In this document: positions 9,144 to 18,343 of the stretch, piece by piece
Position numbering within the stretch: position 1 is the stretch's first letter
Layout: each line of letters opens with the position of its first letter
Assembly: GCF_000730385.1 (NCBI RefSeq)
Contig: NZ_CP008849.1
Span: 744,001-808,000 of the forward strand
DNA length: 64,000 bases
Origin: Alteromonas australica
GTDB lineage: Bacteria; Pseudomonadota; Gammaproteobacteria; Enterobacterales; Alteromonadaceae
Direction of reading: 5' to 3'
Notes under the pieces: generated by a model
The model's input: the letters and a program-made list of their open reading frames with translations, nothing else
Databases searched by the model: none
Told to the model about the DNA's origin: nothing
Program-made: the position numbers and the translations under genes

Positions 9144-9902
9144 ATGAGCGAAACAGAAAACCGAAAGCCCCTTTGTATTGTAACAGGTGGCAGTTTAGGG
9201 ATTGGTTATGCGGTTTGCCAAGCGTTTATTGAAGCAGGTTACCGTGTGCTCAATCTTGACGTTAGAGATTTTCATCGGCCTTTAAATCACGCTACTTGGA
9301 TGTCTTGTGATGTTAGCCAGGTTGCTCAAGTGCAAACGGCAATAGATGACGCGGTCGCTCAGTATGGACAAATACATGCGCTGGTCTGTAACGCAGGTAA
9401 GCATATTTCGGCAACCATTGAAGAAACTGACGAAACCATGTTAGACAGCATCATCAGTTTAAATATTAAAGGGGCTTACGGGGCGATTAAAGCAAGTTTA
9501 CCTGCAATGAAAAAGTACAAAGAAGGCGCTATTGTCGTCATGGGTTCAGACCAGTCCTTTGTAGGAAAACGCAATTCATTCGCGTATGGATTAACAAAAG
9601 CGGCGTTGGCCTCTATCGCCAAAACCACCGCGTTAGATTATGCTGAATTCGGTATCCGAGTTAATGCCGTTTGTCCAGGCACCATTGAAACACCGCTTTT
9701 CCATCATGCCATAGATAAATATGTTGCAAAAAGTGGCGCAGACAAAGGTGAGGTTGTGGCAGAAGAGGCCGCCGCTCAACCTTTAGGTCGGTTAGGGCAG
9801 CCTGAAGAGGTGGCTAATCTTGTCTGCTTTTTATGTAGTGATAAAGCGGCCTTTATCACCGGAAGTCTCTATGCCGTAGACGGCGGGTATACCGCCCAGT
9901 AA
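9144..9902 (+). CDS. short-chain dehydrogenase/reductase
   Basis: A classical SDR of 252 residues. It has the Rossmann signature TGGSLGIG (14-21), the NAG motif in LVCNAGKH, the catalytic Ser in GSDQSF and the YGLTK catalytic pair; the C terminus SLYAVDGGYTAQ is typical. It would oxidise or reduce a hydroxyl on a small substrate with NAD(P). Its downstream neighbour is a lactonase-like amidohydrolase and the facing genes are an enolase-superfamily dehydratase and a class II aldolase. This suggests a sugar or keto-deoxy-sugar-acid dehydrogenase (as in the L-fuconate pathway), but the substrate is inferred from context only. Confidence 0.85.
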   Translation: MSETENRKPLCIVTGGSLGIGYAVCQAFIEAGYRVLNLDVRDFHRPLNHATWMSCDVSQVAQVQTAIDDAVAQYGQIHALVCNAGKHISATIEETDETMLDSIISLNIKGAYGAIKASLPAMKKYKEGAIVVMGSDQSFVGKRNSFAYGLTKAALASIAKTTALDYAEFGIRVNAVCPGTIETPLFHHAIDKYVAKSGADKGEVVAEEAAAQPLGRLGQPEEVANLVCFLCSDKAAFITGSLYAVDGGYTAQ

Positions 9903-9980
9903 CAAACCAGTGGGTGAATATAGTGGCTTTTCAGTGTGGATTAGCATCGATGTGGGAATACGACAACCCGAGGGTAAGTG

Positions 9981-10850
9981 ATGACATGGTTTGATCCTCA
10001 CCTTCACTTTTTCGCCCTGCAACAGGGAGATTATGATTGGCTGAAGCCAGACAATCCCCCCTTTTGGCCAGATAAACCACGAATTGCCTGCAACACCACA
10101 GAGCGTCATTTAATGACCCAAAGCCAAGGCAAGGTTGAGGGGTTTGTCCATATTGAAGCCGGCTATAACAATAGGTTGCCTTGGCGGGAAATTGAATATT
10201 TGGACAGGCACTGTTCTCTTCCGTTTAAGGCCGTGGCTTGCATCGATTTAACGGATCCTCAGGCGTGCTCGACAGTGGATAATTTACTCAGGTGGCGTTC
10301 TGTTACTGGGCTTCGCCATATTCTCGGTGATGAGGCCACCACACTGTTAACCACCCCGAGAGTAAAGCACTGCTTAGCGCATATCAGTCACCGCCAATTG
10401 TCTTTTGATGCGCAGCTTGATTTAACAGACAGCACAGCTGTAACAGCACTCCTTAATGTCATATCTGCACTGCCCCAGCTGAAGGTAATGATTAATCACA
10501 CGGGGGCATCATTCTTAGCAGCACGCAGTGCGAAAAAAAAGCACCTCTGGCTAAGGCATATTCAGTTACTGAGTGAATGCCCAGGGGTTGCAATGAAAAT
10601 GTCTGGGTGGGAAATGGCCTCTAGAGACTGGCGTTGGCAGGAGGTCGCTCGGGTATGTGATGCCCTTTTTGAAAGGGTGCCTTACCATCAATTGATGTTC
10701 GCGAGCAACTTTCCGTTATGTGGTTGGCGGCTACCTTATTTGGCGTTGTGGCAAGGATATGAAAAGCTTGTGGCTCAGCTACCTAAAAAGGTTCAACGGG
10801 GTTTGCTGCATGAAAATGCGACACAATGGTACCGCTTGAATGGCAAATAA
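9981..10850 (+). CDS. amidohydrolase-2 family lactonase-like protein
   Basis: A TIM-barrel metal-dependent hydrolase of the family that includes L-fuconolactonase and 2-pyrone-4,6-dicarboxylate lactonase. Landmarks are WFDPHLHFF at the N terminus (metal ligands), GFVHIEAG, MINHTGAS, KMSGWE and MFASNFPLCG near the C terminus. At 289 residues it fits. I start at ATG 9981, six bases after GAGGG; an adjacent GTG at 9978 is less likely. It follows the SDR gene by 78 bases in the same direction. It probably opens a sugar lactone produced by a dehydrogenase, which is inference from the neighbours. Confidence 0.75.
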   Translation: MTWFDPHLHFFALQQGDYDWLKPDNPPFWPDKPRIACNTTERHLMTQSQGKVEGFVHIEAGYNNRLPWREIEYLDRHCSLPFKAVACIDLTDPQACSTVDNLLRWRSVTGLRHILGDEATTLLTTPRVKHCLAHISHRQLSFDAQLDLTDSTAVTALLNVISALPQLKVMINHTGASFLAARSAKKKHLWLRHIQLLSECPGVAMKMSGWEMASRDWRWQEVARVCDALFERVPYHQLMFASNFPLCGWRLPYLALWQGYEKLVAQLPKKVQRGLLHENATQWYRLNGK

Positions 10851-10851
10851 A

Positions 10852-10877
10852 AAGGGGATGTCCTAAACCATCCCCTT
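10852..10877. terminator. bidirectional terminator between convergent operons
   Basis: A nine-base-pair stem pairs AAGGGGATG (10852-10860) with 10869-10877 around an eight-base loop. TTAATTTT follows on the plus strand and TTTTTATTT on the minus strand. It separates the amidohydrolase gene from the enolase-superfamily gene. Confidence 0.85.
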
Positions 10878-10905
10878 AATTTTCTGTCATGCTGTAAATC
10901 GCCTG

Positions 10906-12090
10906 TTATTTTAGTTCGGTGACTGTCATATGTGGAGAGCGGTAAACCACTTCATCATTTAAATCTATGCCAATCCCCGGCGTATCAGGCGCCTCAATAA
11001 ATCCATTCACGGGTTGAGGATCTTGAAGGCATAACTCTCTGTTCCACTCCTTAATGGCATAAGTATGATGCTCGTGGATTAAAAAGTTAGGAATAGCCGT
11101 TTCTAAGTGAAGGCTGGCAGCGGTTGCCACAGGGCCACCACAAACGTGAGCCTGAATGCGTACGTCATAGATATCAGCATAATCACAGACTTTTTTCGCT
11201 TCGGTGAAGCCTCCGCACAATCCCACGTCGGGTTGAAGTACGTCAATAGATTGATCTTCTAGGTAAGGTCGCACGTCCCATCTATGATAAAGGCGTTCGC
11301 CACCGGCAATGGGAACCTTAACGTTTTTCGCCACTTTATCGTGCAGTTTGGCATTGAGATAATTCACCGGTTCTTCGTAGTAAAGGCAACCCATTTCTTC
11401 CACAATATCGCCTAGCTGAATCGCCGTAGATGCGCCAAGTAAACTATGACATTCAAAGATAATGTCGCCATCTTCACCTAAGGTGTCGCGAATGGCTTGT
11501 AAACGTGCTTTAAACAGTTTCAGCTCTGGCTTGGTAAATAGCTTGGTTCTATCGAAGTGGGTATTACCCTCTTTATCATAAACAATAGGGTCAACCTTCA
11601 CGGCGTCGTAACCGTCTTTCATGGCTTTTTCGGTAGCGCGAGCATAGTCTGCAGGGGCGTTTAATTTGGTGACTTCTTTGTCCCAATCAAACTGTAATTG
11701 GCTCGCGTAACTACGAAGTTTGCCATTGGTTTTACCCCCAAGCAATTCGTAAACAGGTAAACCTAACGCTTTACCTTTAATGTCCCATAATGCCGTGTCG
11801 ATGGCACTCATTGCCGCATAGATGACAGGCCCACCGCCTAATCCCCAAAAACCTTCACGGAGCATACGAGACCACAATAACTCTGTGTTTAATGGGTTGA
11901 AGCCAATGAGCATGGCTTCAGAAATTTCTTTTATCATGTGAGCTGCAGCACTATGACCCCAGTCGTAAGCGAGTCCAGCCTCGCCAACACCTGTAATACC
12001 TTCATCAGTGTAGACCCTGACAAAAACAGGGTTCCACTGCGGGCGTTTAGGGCATTCGATGTCAAAGATTTCAACTTTTGTTACTTTCAT
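10906..12090 (-). CDS. enolase-superfamily sugar-acid dehydratase (mandelate racemase/galactonate dehydratase-like)
   Basis: A 394-residue member of the mandelate racemase/muconate lactonizing superfamily. The N-terminal capping domain ends near residue 125. The barrel carries probable metal ligands E213 (in FECHS, with H215), E239 (YYEEPV) and E265 (AGGERLY), plus a likely base H315 (QAHVCGG) and E340 (IHEHH). K165 and D167 lie in AVKVDP. This layout resembles galactonate- and mannonate-type acid-sugar dehydratases, though the first ligand appears to be Glu rather than the usual Asp. It lies 51 bases after the class II aldolase gene, probably in one transcript. The substrate is not determined. 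Confidence 0.8.
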   Translation of the reverse strand: MKVTKVEIFDIECPKRPQWNPVFVRVYTDEGITGVGEAGLAYDWGHSAAAHMIKEISEAMLIGFNPLNTELLWSRMLREGFWGLGGGPVIYAAMSAIDTALWDIKGKALGLPVYELLGGKTNGKLRSYASQLQFDWDKEVTKLNAPADYARATEKAMKDGYDAVKVDPIVYDKEGNTHFDRTKLFTKPELKLFKARLQAIRDTLGEDGDIIFECHSLLGASTAIQLGDIVEEMGCLYYEEPVNYLNAKLHDKVAKNVKVPIAGGERLYHRWDVRPYLEDQSIDVLQPDVGLCGGFTEAKKVCDYADIYDVRIQAHVCGGPVATAASLHLETAIPNFLIHEHHTYAIKEWNRELCLQDPQPVNGFIEAPDTPGIGIDLNDEVVYRSPHMTVTELK

Positions 12091-12141
12091 TTATCTGTTC
12101 TCAATTGGTGTAACCGATGGGGGTAAACATGCCTATTACGC

Positions 12142-12909
12142 TTATTCACAAAAACCAGGATCAAGCTTGTAGGCCTTTCTTAACATGGCTGGCCACGCTT
12201 TTTGGCCGCCAGTTTGACCACTGTGTACAACATTGGCCTGGGCATAGATACCGTCAATAATGGATTGGGGAATTTCAATAACATCAGCGTTAGCCTGCAT
12301 AAGAGCAAGCTGTATTTCACATGCACGCTGAAGATCGTAGAACCGCATGAAGGCATCGCCAACAGTCGGCCCTAACGTTAAGCCGCCATGGTTAGGAAGT
12401 AGCATATGATGAGTGTCACCCAAATCCTCTTGAAGGCGTTTCTTTTCATTTTCATCAACTGCCAACCCTTCGTACCCGTGATAGGACAAAGAAGGCAAAG
12501 AAAACATGGAATATTGGCTCCATGGTTTGAGTCCACCTTTCACTGAGGCGACAGAAATAGTCGCTAAGGTATGAAGATGAATGACACATTGTGCATCATG
12601 GCGAACTTCATGAATGGCACTGTGAATAGTAAAGCCGGCTGGGTTGATAGAATAGGGCGTGTCGCTAAGGATATTCCCTGCCAAATCCACTTTTATCAGG
12701 TTGGAGGCGGTCACTTCGTCAAATGTAAGGCCAAACGCATTCACGAGATAATGCTCGGTGCCAGGCACTTTCGCTGAAATATGGGTATATATTAAGTCGC
12801 CCCATCGCATGTCGGCAACCAATCGGTAACACGCGGCTAAATCTACCCGAGCTTGCCACTCTTCATCTGATACCTTGCCTTTCAGGCTATTGGTTTCAAG
12901 GCTAAACAC
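12142..12909 (-). CDS. class II aldolase/adducin family protein
   Basis: A 255-residue protein with the zinc-binding pattern of class II aldolases: H111 and H113 in VIHLHT and H174 in LPNHGGLTLG. ThrHisIleSer in YTHISAKVPG and the segment FGLTFDEVTASNLIKVD are typical of the adducin-like subgroup. It would cleave or epimerise a phosphorylated or free keto-sugar acid. The start is a GTG at 12907-12909 with AAGGAG nine bases upstream. It is the first gene of a two-gene unit with the dehydratase, which argues for the last step of a sugar-acid pathway. Confidence 0.8.
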   Translation of the reverse strand: MFSLETNSLKGKVSDEEWQARVDLAACYRLVADMRWGDLIYTHISAKVPGTEHYLVNAFGLTFDEVTASNLIKVDLAGNILSDTPYSINPAGFTIHSAIHEVRHDAQCVIHLHTLATISVASVKGGLKPWSQYSMFSLPSLSYHGYEGLAVDENEKKRLQEDLGDTHHMLLPNHGGLTLGPTVGDAFMRFYDLQRACEIQLALMQANADVIEIPQSIIDGIYAQANVVHSGQTGGQKAWPAMLRKAYKLDPGFCE

Positions 12910-12979
12910 GGTATTTTCTCCTTTCTCATTAATGCCACAAAACTAACAAAGCCAAAGCAAACCTACAATGCACTTTGTG

Positions 12980-13534
12980 TTATGGGTTATGCGCTTTAAA
13001 CTGTGTTTCGTATTGGCTATAGGCTGCGAATGCATCTCGCAGCGGAATTAAATCGTCTGCAAAGCGCAATTGTGAATGGGTAAGGCTAAAGGGCGCTACC
13101 TTTTTTAGCCCCTTTACCTCTATCTTTGCCCAGGGTGGGGCGGCGAAGTTACTGGGCAATGTGTCAATACCCGCATTGGTGTGGCAAGCATACAGCGCCA
13201 ATCCGTTGGTAGTCACACTAAGCTTTGGCCCTACTAGTACGTTGAACCCCGTTTCTTCCCATGTTTCTCTATGCGCTGTACAAGGTAGAGGCTCATTTGG
13301 CTGCTGGGTGCCGCCTGGAAAGTCTAGCTTTCCTGAACCGCGATGTTCAATTAATAGTAAGCTATCTTGCACCCGAATAATGCACGCCGCCGCTTGTGGC
13401 GAAGAAGCTGCTGTATTCTCGACATTCGATACTGGATTTAAGGTACGGCAGGCGGGCGCAGAGGGCGTTGAATCTGCGCAACTAAAAAGCGTTAAAATAA
13501 CGAATATTGCTGATAAGCGAATTTTGATAGGCAT
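12980..13534 (-). CDS. predicted lipid-anchored Nudix hydrolase
   Basis: A 184-residue protein with an intact Nudix box (G75 to E94, including REtWEEtG), which usually hydrolyses nucleoside diphosphates linked to another moiety. Unusually, the N terminus is a lipoprotein signal peptide: MPIKIRLSAIF, a hydrophobic core, then LFSC with Cys19 as lipidation site, followed by a Ser/Pro/Ala-rich linker. This predicts an active site outside the cytoplasm. The start is uncertain (ATG 13534 or 13573); both keep the hydrophobic stretch. The gene lies 70 bases upstream of the aldolase gene on the same strand. Confidence 0.78.
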   Translation of the reverse strand: MPIKIRLSAIFVILTLFSCADSTPSAPACRTLNPVSNVENTAASSPQAAACIIRVQDSLLLIEHRGSGKLDFPGGTQQPNEPLPCTAHRETWEETGFNVLVGPKLSVTTNGLALYACHTNAGIDTLPSNFAAPPWAKIEVKGLKKVAPFSLTHSQLRFADDLIPLRDAFAAYSQYETQFKAHNP

Positions 13535-13620
13535 TAGTTTCGGTAAAATAGAGACAATAAAAATAAATAACAATCATAATGTCGCGTTAAAACTACGCCA
13601 AAAGGCGATTTAACACGTCA

Positions 13621-13654
13621 CTGCACCAGCGTGGTACTTTACCACGGAGTGCAG
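13621..13654. promoter_or_regulatory. inverted repeat in the leader of the RND operon
   Basis: Two nested inverted repeats are visible: CTGCAC (13621-13626) with GTGCAG (13649-13654), and CGTGGTA (13630-13636) with TACCACG (13640-13646). The element ends 11 bases before the ribosome-binding site of the membrane-fusion gene. It could be an operator for a TetR-like regulator or an mRNA hairpin; no regulator gene is adjacent. Confidence 0.6.
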
Positions 13655-13674
13655 CATTACCAACAGGAAAGGTT

Positions 13675-14736
13675 ATGTCGTCACGTATATCCATCTCCCC
13701 GCTTCTTTTCGGTGTCGTGTTACTCGCTGGAGTGGTTGTTTATCTCAACTTACCTGCTGATGAGTCAAGCAAGCAAAACGGCTCACGTGCAACTCCAGTA
13801 AGAGCCACAGTAGCCAGCATGCAAACCATGCCAATCACTATTGAGGCGTTGGGCACCGCCACGGCAAATGAGTCTGTCACCATTACTGCACAAGTGACTG
13901 ACACGGTGCAGGCTGTGTATTTTGACGATGGTGAAGAGGTCGAGGCTGGTAAGGTATTGGTTCAGCTCAATAATCGAGAAGAGTACGCACGAATAGCAGA
14001 GTTAAAGGCAAATATCGATGAAGCCAAGCGTCAGTATGCGCGTATTGAAGATTTAAGGCAGTCAAGTGCGGCATCGGAGCAGCTTTTAGATGAACAGCAA
14101 GCGCGGGTGAAAGGATTAGAAGCACAGTTAGACATTGCCCGAGCTCAACTTAGCGACCTGCAGATTAGTGCGCCGTTCGCCGGTGTATTAGGGGTGCGGT
14201 CGGTCAGTAAAGGGGCATTAGTCCGTCCCGCCGATGTTATCACTACGTTAGATGATATTAGCGTAATTAAAGTGGACTTCAGTATTGCAGAGAACCACTT
14301 AGCCAGTCTTGCTGTCGGTCAAACAATCTCTGCCACCACAACTGCCTATCCTAACGAATCCTTTAGCGGCACAATTAGTCATATTGATACACGACTTGAC
14401 CCCATTAGCCGGGCTATTAAGGTAAGAGCCAATATCGACAATAGTGATAAGCGACTTCGCCCCGGCATGTTGATGACAATCGTGGTAGAAAAGCGGGTAT
14501 TAAACACCCTAGTTCTACCAGAAAAAACCTTAGTGCCTGTGCAAGATAAACAATTTGTTTACGTGGTTGAAAACGATATTGCCATTCAAAAAGAGGTGGC
14601 AATTGGTGAACGCCGTCCTGGCAAGGTGCAAATTCTTTCAGGCATTAGCGAAGGCGATGTCGTTATCACTGAAGGTACATTGCGAGTAAGAGATCAGTCT
14701 CCGGTCAACGTGCTCAATGCTGTAGGAAAGGAGTAA
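13675..14736 (+). CDS. RND efflux periplasmic adaptor (membrane fusion protein)
   Basis: The adaptor linking an inner-membrane RND pump to an outer-membrane channel. A single N-terminal hydrophobic segment (LLFGVVLLAGVVVYL) anchors it. Then come a lipoyl half (VTITAQVTDTVQAVYFDDGEEVEAG), a coiled-coil hairpin (about residues 100-160), the second lipoyl half (ISAPFAGVLGVRSVSKGALV), and beta-barrel and membrane-proximal domains. At 353 residues it has normal length. AGGAAAGG at 13665-13672 precedes the ATG. The pump gene starts three bases after the stop. No outer-membrane factor gene is present in the window, so a shared TolC is likely. Confidence 0.93.
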   Translation: MSSRISISPLLFGVVLLAGVVVYLNLPADESSKQNGSRATPVRATVASMQTMPITIEALGTATANESVTITAQVTDTVQAVYFDDGEEVEAGKVLVQLNNREEYARIAELKANIDEAKRQYARIEDLRQSSAASEQLLDEQQARVKGLEAQLDIARAQLSDLQISAPFAGVLGVRSVSKGALVRPADVITTLDDISVIKVDFSIAENHLASLAVGQTISATTTAYPNESFSGTISHIDTRLDPISRAIKVRANIDNSDKRLRPGMLMTIVVEKRVLNTLVLPEKTLVPVQDKQFVYVVENDIAIQKEVAIGERRPGKVQILSGISEGDVVITEGTLRVRDQSPVNVLNAVGKE

Positions 14737-14739
14737 ACA

Positions 14740-17700
14740 ATGCTGCTTTCTGATGTGTCGGTAAAACGTCCTGTATTCGCTACCGTTATCAATTTGCTAC
14801 TGATTATTTTCGGCATCGTGGCTATTTCAATGCTGTCGTTGCGAGAATACCCTGATATAGACCCGCCTATTGTATCGGTGAGCACCAATTATACGGGGGC
14901 ATCGGCAAATATTGTTGAAACACGGATTACACAATTACTAGAAGACAGAATTTCAGGCATAGAAGGCATAAAAAATATTACCTCTACGTCGCGTAATGGC
15001 CGTTCTGATATCACAATTGAATTCAAATTGTCACGGGACATAGACGCCGCAGCGAACGATGTTCGTGAGCGGGTTAGCCGCGCATTAAATAATTTACCCG
15101 ATCAGGCTGATCCACCGGAAGTGTCAAAAGCCAATTCCGATGAAAGTGCCGTGGTTTGGTACAACCTGCGCAGTACCAACCTTAATACCATGGAATTAAC
15201 CGATTATGCAGAGCGATTCCTCGTCGATAGGTTATCTATTGTTGATGGTGTTGCCCGTGTTCAAATTGGTGGCGGCCGCCGCTATGCAATGAAGGTATTT
15301 TTAGACAGAAATGCCATGGCCGCCCGAGGGATTACGGTGACGGATGTAGAAAACGTTATTCGGGCTGAAAACGTAGAGCTTCCCGCGGGTGAGGTGGAGT
15401 CTCTCGATCGCAATTTTGAAGTCAGGGTGGCACGCAGCTTTTTAACACCCGATGATTTCGCTGCATTAACAGTGGCCATGGGAGACGACGGTTATCTAGT
15501 TCGCCTTGGCGAAATTGCTCGCGTAGAGCTCGCCGCTGAAGATGACGAAACAGAGTTTCGTGGTGATGGCGTAAACATGATTGGTTTGGGCATCATTAAA
15601 CAGTCGAAGTCCAATACATTGGAAGTTGCACGGGCCGCTAAGGCTCAAATTGCGCGTATTGAAGAAACCTTACCAGATAACATTTTTATCGTGCCTAGCT
15701 ATGATTCTTCGGTATTCATCGAAGCTTCCATTGATGAAGTGTATGAAACCTTAGCAATTGCCATGTTAATGGTGGTTGTTGTGATCTATCTATTTTTAGG
15801 CAATATTCGCGCAACCTTGATTCCCGCAGTCACCGTCCCTGTTTCTCTGGTGGCCGCCTTTATTGTTATGTATGGGTTAGACTTTTCTATTAACCTACTG
15901 ACCTTATTGGCCATGGTGCTTGCGATTGGCTTAGTGGTCGACGACGCCATTGTTGTATTAGAAAATATTTACCGCAGAATCGAGTTGGGTGAGCCCCCGT
16001 TATTAGCTGCCTATCGCGGTGCAAAAGAAGTAGGGTTTGCGGTTATCGCCACCACACTCGTGCTGATTTCTGTATTTGTTCCTTTAGTCTTCCTTGAGGG
16101 CAATATTGGTCGCTTGTTTACTGAGTTTGCCCTAGCCATCGCGGCTGCTGTGGCGTTTTCAAGTTTCACCGCCTTGACGCTATCGCCTATGATGGCGTCG
16201 AAACTTCTCAAGAAAAAGACCCGTTCATCTGGCTTTGGTGTTTGGATGGATAAACGCTTTGGCCAACTCGAAACTCGCTATTACCAAAGCTTGGGAAAAA
16301 CCTTACATCAGCCTTTGCTCATGGTGGTGTTGTTGATTATCTCCGTGCTTGCCATTGTTCAACTTTCCGAGAAGGTGCCGAGTGAATTTGTACCTAAAGA
16401 AGACAGGGGTAATTTCTTTATTCTTATGAATGCACAAGAGGGGGCTAGCTTTGAAAGTAACGCCGCTAACCTAGCACGGATTGAAGAAGTGTTGATGCCA
16501 TACCGGGAAAGCGGAAAAATTCAGCGGTTATTAGTGAGAACGCCAGGCTTTGGCGGAAACGCGGGCATGGCAATCATCGGCAGTGCCGATTGGGACGAAC
16601 GGGATTTCAGTACATTTGCCTTAATGGATGAAATCAGTGAAAAGCTAACCGCGGTGCCGGATGTTCGCGCATTTGCCATTATGCGTAGCGGTATTTCTGG
16701 TGGTGGATTTGGTCGCCCGGTGCAATTCGTGTTGCAAGGAGATACCTATGAAAACCTGGTGGCATGGCGAGATACCGTTTTGACAAAAGCGGCAGACAAC
16801 CCCAACTTGGTGAGAATTGATTCCGACTATAAAGAGACATCGCCGCAACTGCTGATTAACATCGACAGAGATAGAGCCGCCGATCTTGGGGTAAGTATCA
16901 GTGATATTGGTCGAACCCTGGAAGTGATGCTAGGCCAACGGACGGTGTCGACCTTTTTAGACAGAGGCGAAGAGTACGATGTCATTATTGAAGGAATAGA
17001 AGCAGACTATAGAAGCCCCAGTAGTATTGATAATCTCTATGTGCGCTCTGCGCGAACTGGCGAACTTATTCCTATGGACAATTTGCTGACGTTTACAGAG
17101 CAAGCCACTTCTGCGCAGCTGAATCGCTACAATCGTATGCGAGCAGTAACAATTTCGGCCAACCTCGCTGATGGCTACACGTTAGGCGAAGCCTTGTCTT
17201 ACTTAGAAAACATTGTGGCCACAGAGTTACCAGATAAAGTCTCTATCGATTATAAAGGAGAGTCGCAACTTTATCATGAAGCGGGTAGCTCGTTTGTGTA
17301 TGTTTTCATCCTTGCGCTTGCTGTGACTTATTTAATTCTTGCTGCACAATTTGAAAGCTGGATTCACCCTTTGGTTATTATGCTTACCGTGCCGTTAGCA
17401 TTAGTGGGCGCTTTCATTGGGCTTTACTTCGCAGGTATGACATTGAATATTTACAGTCAAATAGGTTTAGTGATGCTGATTGGCCTTGCTGCTAAAAATG
17501 GCATTTTGATTGTAGAATTTGCGAATCAGTTAAGAGATGCAGGGCTCGCGTTTGAGGAGGCATTAAAACGTGCGGCCATGCAGCGACTACGTCCGATTGT
17601 AATGACGGGGTTTACCACTGTATTTAGTGCGCTGCCCTTGGTAATGGCCTCAGGCCCAGGGGCAGAAAGTCGAATGGTGATAGGCATGGTCATCTTCGCT

Positions 17701-17844
17701 GGGGTACTTGTGTCGGCATTTATGACCCTTTATGTGGTGCCTACCGCTTACAGCTGGTTGGCACGTAATACAGGGTCACCACTGCAGCGAACTCATGAAA
17801 TAGCGCGATTAGACGCCAAGCTCCCTTACATAAAAGGTGAATAA
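14740..17844 (+). CDS. RND efflux transporter, AcrB/HAE1 family
   Basis: An inner-membrane proton-driven multidrug exporter of 1034 residues with the duplicated 6+6 membrane-helix plan and large periplasmic loops. The proton-relay motif GLVVDDAIVVLENIYR supplies the paired Asp of helix 4, and the matching Lys lies in AAKNGILIVEFANQ of helix 10. The N terminus DVSVKRPVFATVINLLLI is typical. It forms an operon with the adaptor gene. Substrates cannot be predicted. A 38-base palindrome lies 66 bases after the stop. Confidence 0.95.
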   Translation: MLLSDVSVKRPVFATVINLLLIIFGIVAISMLSLREYPDIDPPIVSVSTNYTGASANIVETRITQLLEDRISGIEGIKNITSTSRNGRSDITIEFKLSRDIDAAANDVRERVSRALNNLPDQADPPEVSKANSDESAVVWYNLRSTNLNTMELTDYAERFLVDRLSIVDGVARVQIGGGRRYAMKVFLDRNAMAARGITVTDVENVIRAENVELPAGEVESLDRNFEVRVARSFLTPDDFAALTVAMGDDGYLVRLGEIARVELAAEDDETEFRGDGVNMIGLGIIKQSKSNTLEVARAAKAQIARIEETLPDNIFIVPSYDSSVFIEASIDEVYETLAIAMLMVVVVIYLFLGNIRATLIPAVTVPVSLVAAFIVMYGLDFSINLLTLLAMVLAIGLVVDDAIVVLENIYRRIELGEPPLLAAYRGAKEVGFAVIATTLVLISVFVPLVFLEGNIGRLFTEFALAIAAAVAFSSFTALTLSPMMASKLLKKKTRSSGFGVWMDKRFGQLETRYYQSLGKTLHQPLLMVVLLIISVLAIVQLSEKVPSEFVPKEDRGNFFILMNAQEGASFESNAANLARIEEVLMPYRESGKIQRLLVRTPGFGGNAGMAIIGSADWDERDFSTFALMDEISEKLTAVPDVRAFAIMRSGISGGGFGRPVQFVLQGDTYENLVAWRDTVLTKAADNPNLVRIDSDYKETSPQLLINIDRDRAADLGVSISDIGRTLEVMLGQRTVSTFLDRGEEYDVIIEGIEADYRSPSSIDNLYVRSARTGELIPMDNLLTFTEQATSAQLNRYNRMRAVTISANLADGYTLGEALSYLENIVATELPDKVSIDYKGESQLYHEAGSSFVYVFILALAVTYLILAAQFESWIHPLVIMLTVPLALVGAFIGLYFAGMTLNIYSQIGLVMLIGLAAKNGILIVEFANQLRDAGLAFEEALKRAAMQRLRPIVMTGFTTVFSALPLVMASGPGAESRMVIGMVIFAGVLVSAFMTLYVVPTAYSWLARNTGSPLQRTHEIARLDAKLPYIKGE

Positions 17845-18343
17845 CAGTGTTTGCAACATGCTTGCTCTACATTGCCTACGCTTGAACTTAAACGATTTGC
17901 AAAGAATGTGTCCATATTTAGGTATATTTAAATATACTTAAATATGGATGCGAATTACTTTGTAAGCGCCATGTTAATTCGGCAAGTATCTGAATTGAAT
18001 CAGTAAATTAATCAGAAAGCGCACTATCATTGTTTTTTATGAAGCGCGATAGGTATTTAAACTACTCATTAGACAATCGTATACTTGCGTTAGTTTTTTC
18101 TTCCTTTACACTCCGCGGCAAAATCAACAGCTTGTATAAGCTATTCATTTTTAAACATAATTTTTTTTCATTCAAATTGGCGAAAACAACGTTTGTAACC
18201 AATACTTACCCCGTTGTAAGCGTTTGTACGCACAAATACATGTTTGCCAGCATGCGTTTAAAGTCTCAAATGTCGTTTAAAACGACGGGCAGGCAAGTAA
18301 AAAGCGACGAGCAAGCATATCAACATACTCTAAAGGACAGATG
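17845..18343. other. 500-base intergenic region
   Basis: The stretch is AT-rich. The one clear structure is the palindrome at 17911-17948. A 104-codon open frame covers the right part (18030-18344) but has no signal, no domain and no good ribosome-binding site, so I treat the region as non-coding leader and promoter for the first PstS-like/porin pair. Confidence 0.5.
17911..17948. repeat. 38-base near-perfect AT-rich palindrome
   Basis: The left arm 17911-17929 and right arm 17930-17948 are reverse complements except for one G/T pair, centred on TTTAAA. There is no spacer and no T-run, which speaks against a simple terminator. It may be a regulator binding site or a cruciform-forming site. 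Confidence 0.75.

Noticed and set aside
13161..13613. A 150-codon open frame antisense to the Nudix gene
   Set aside because: The opposite strand carries an intact Nudix box and the frame here shows no family features.
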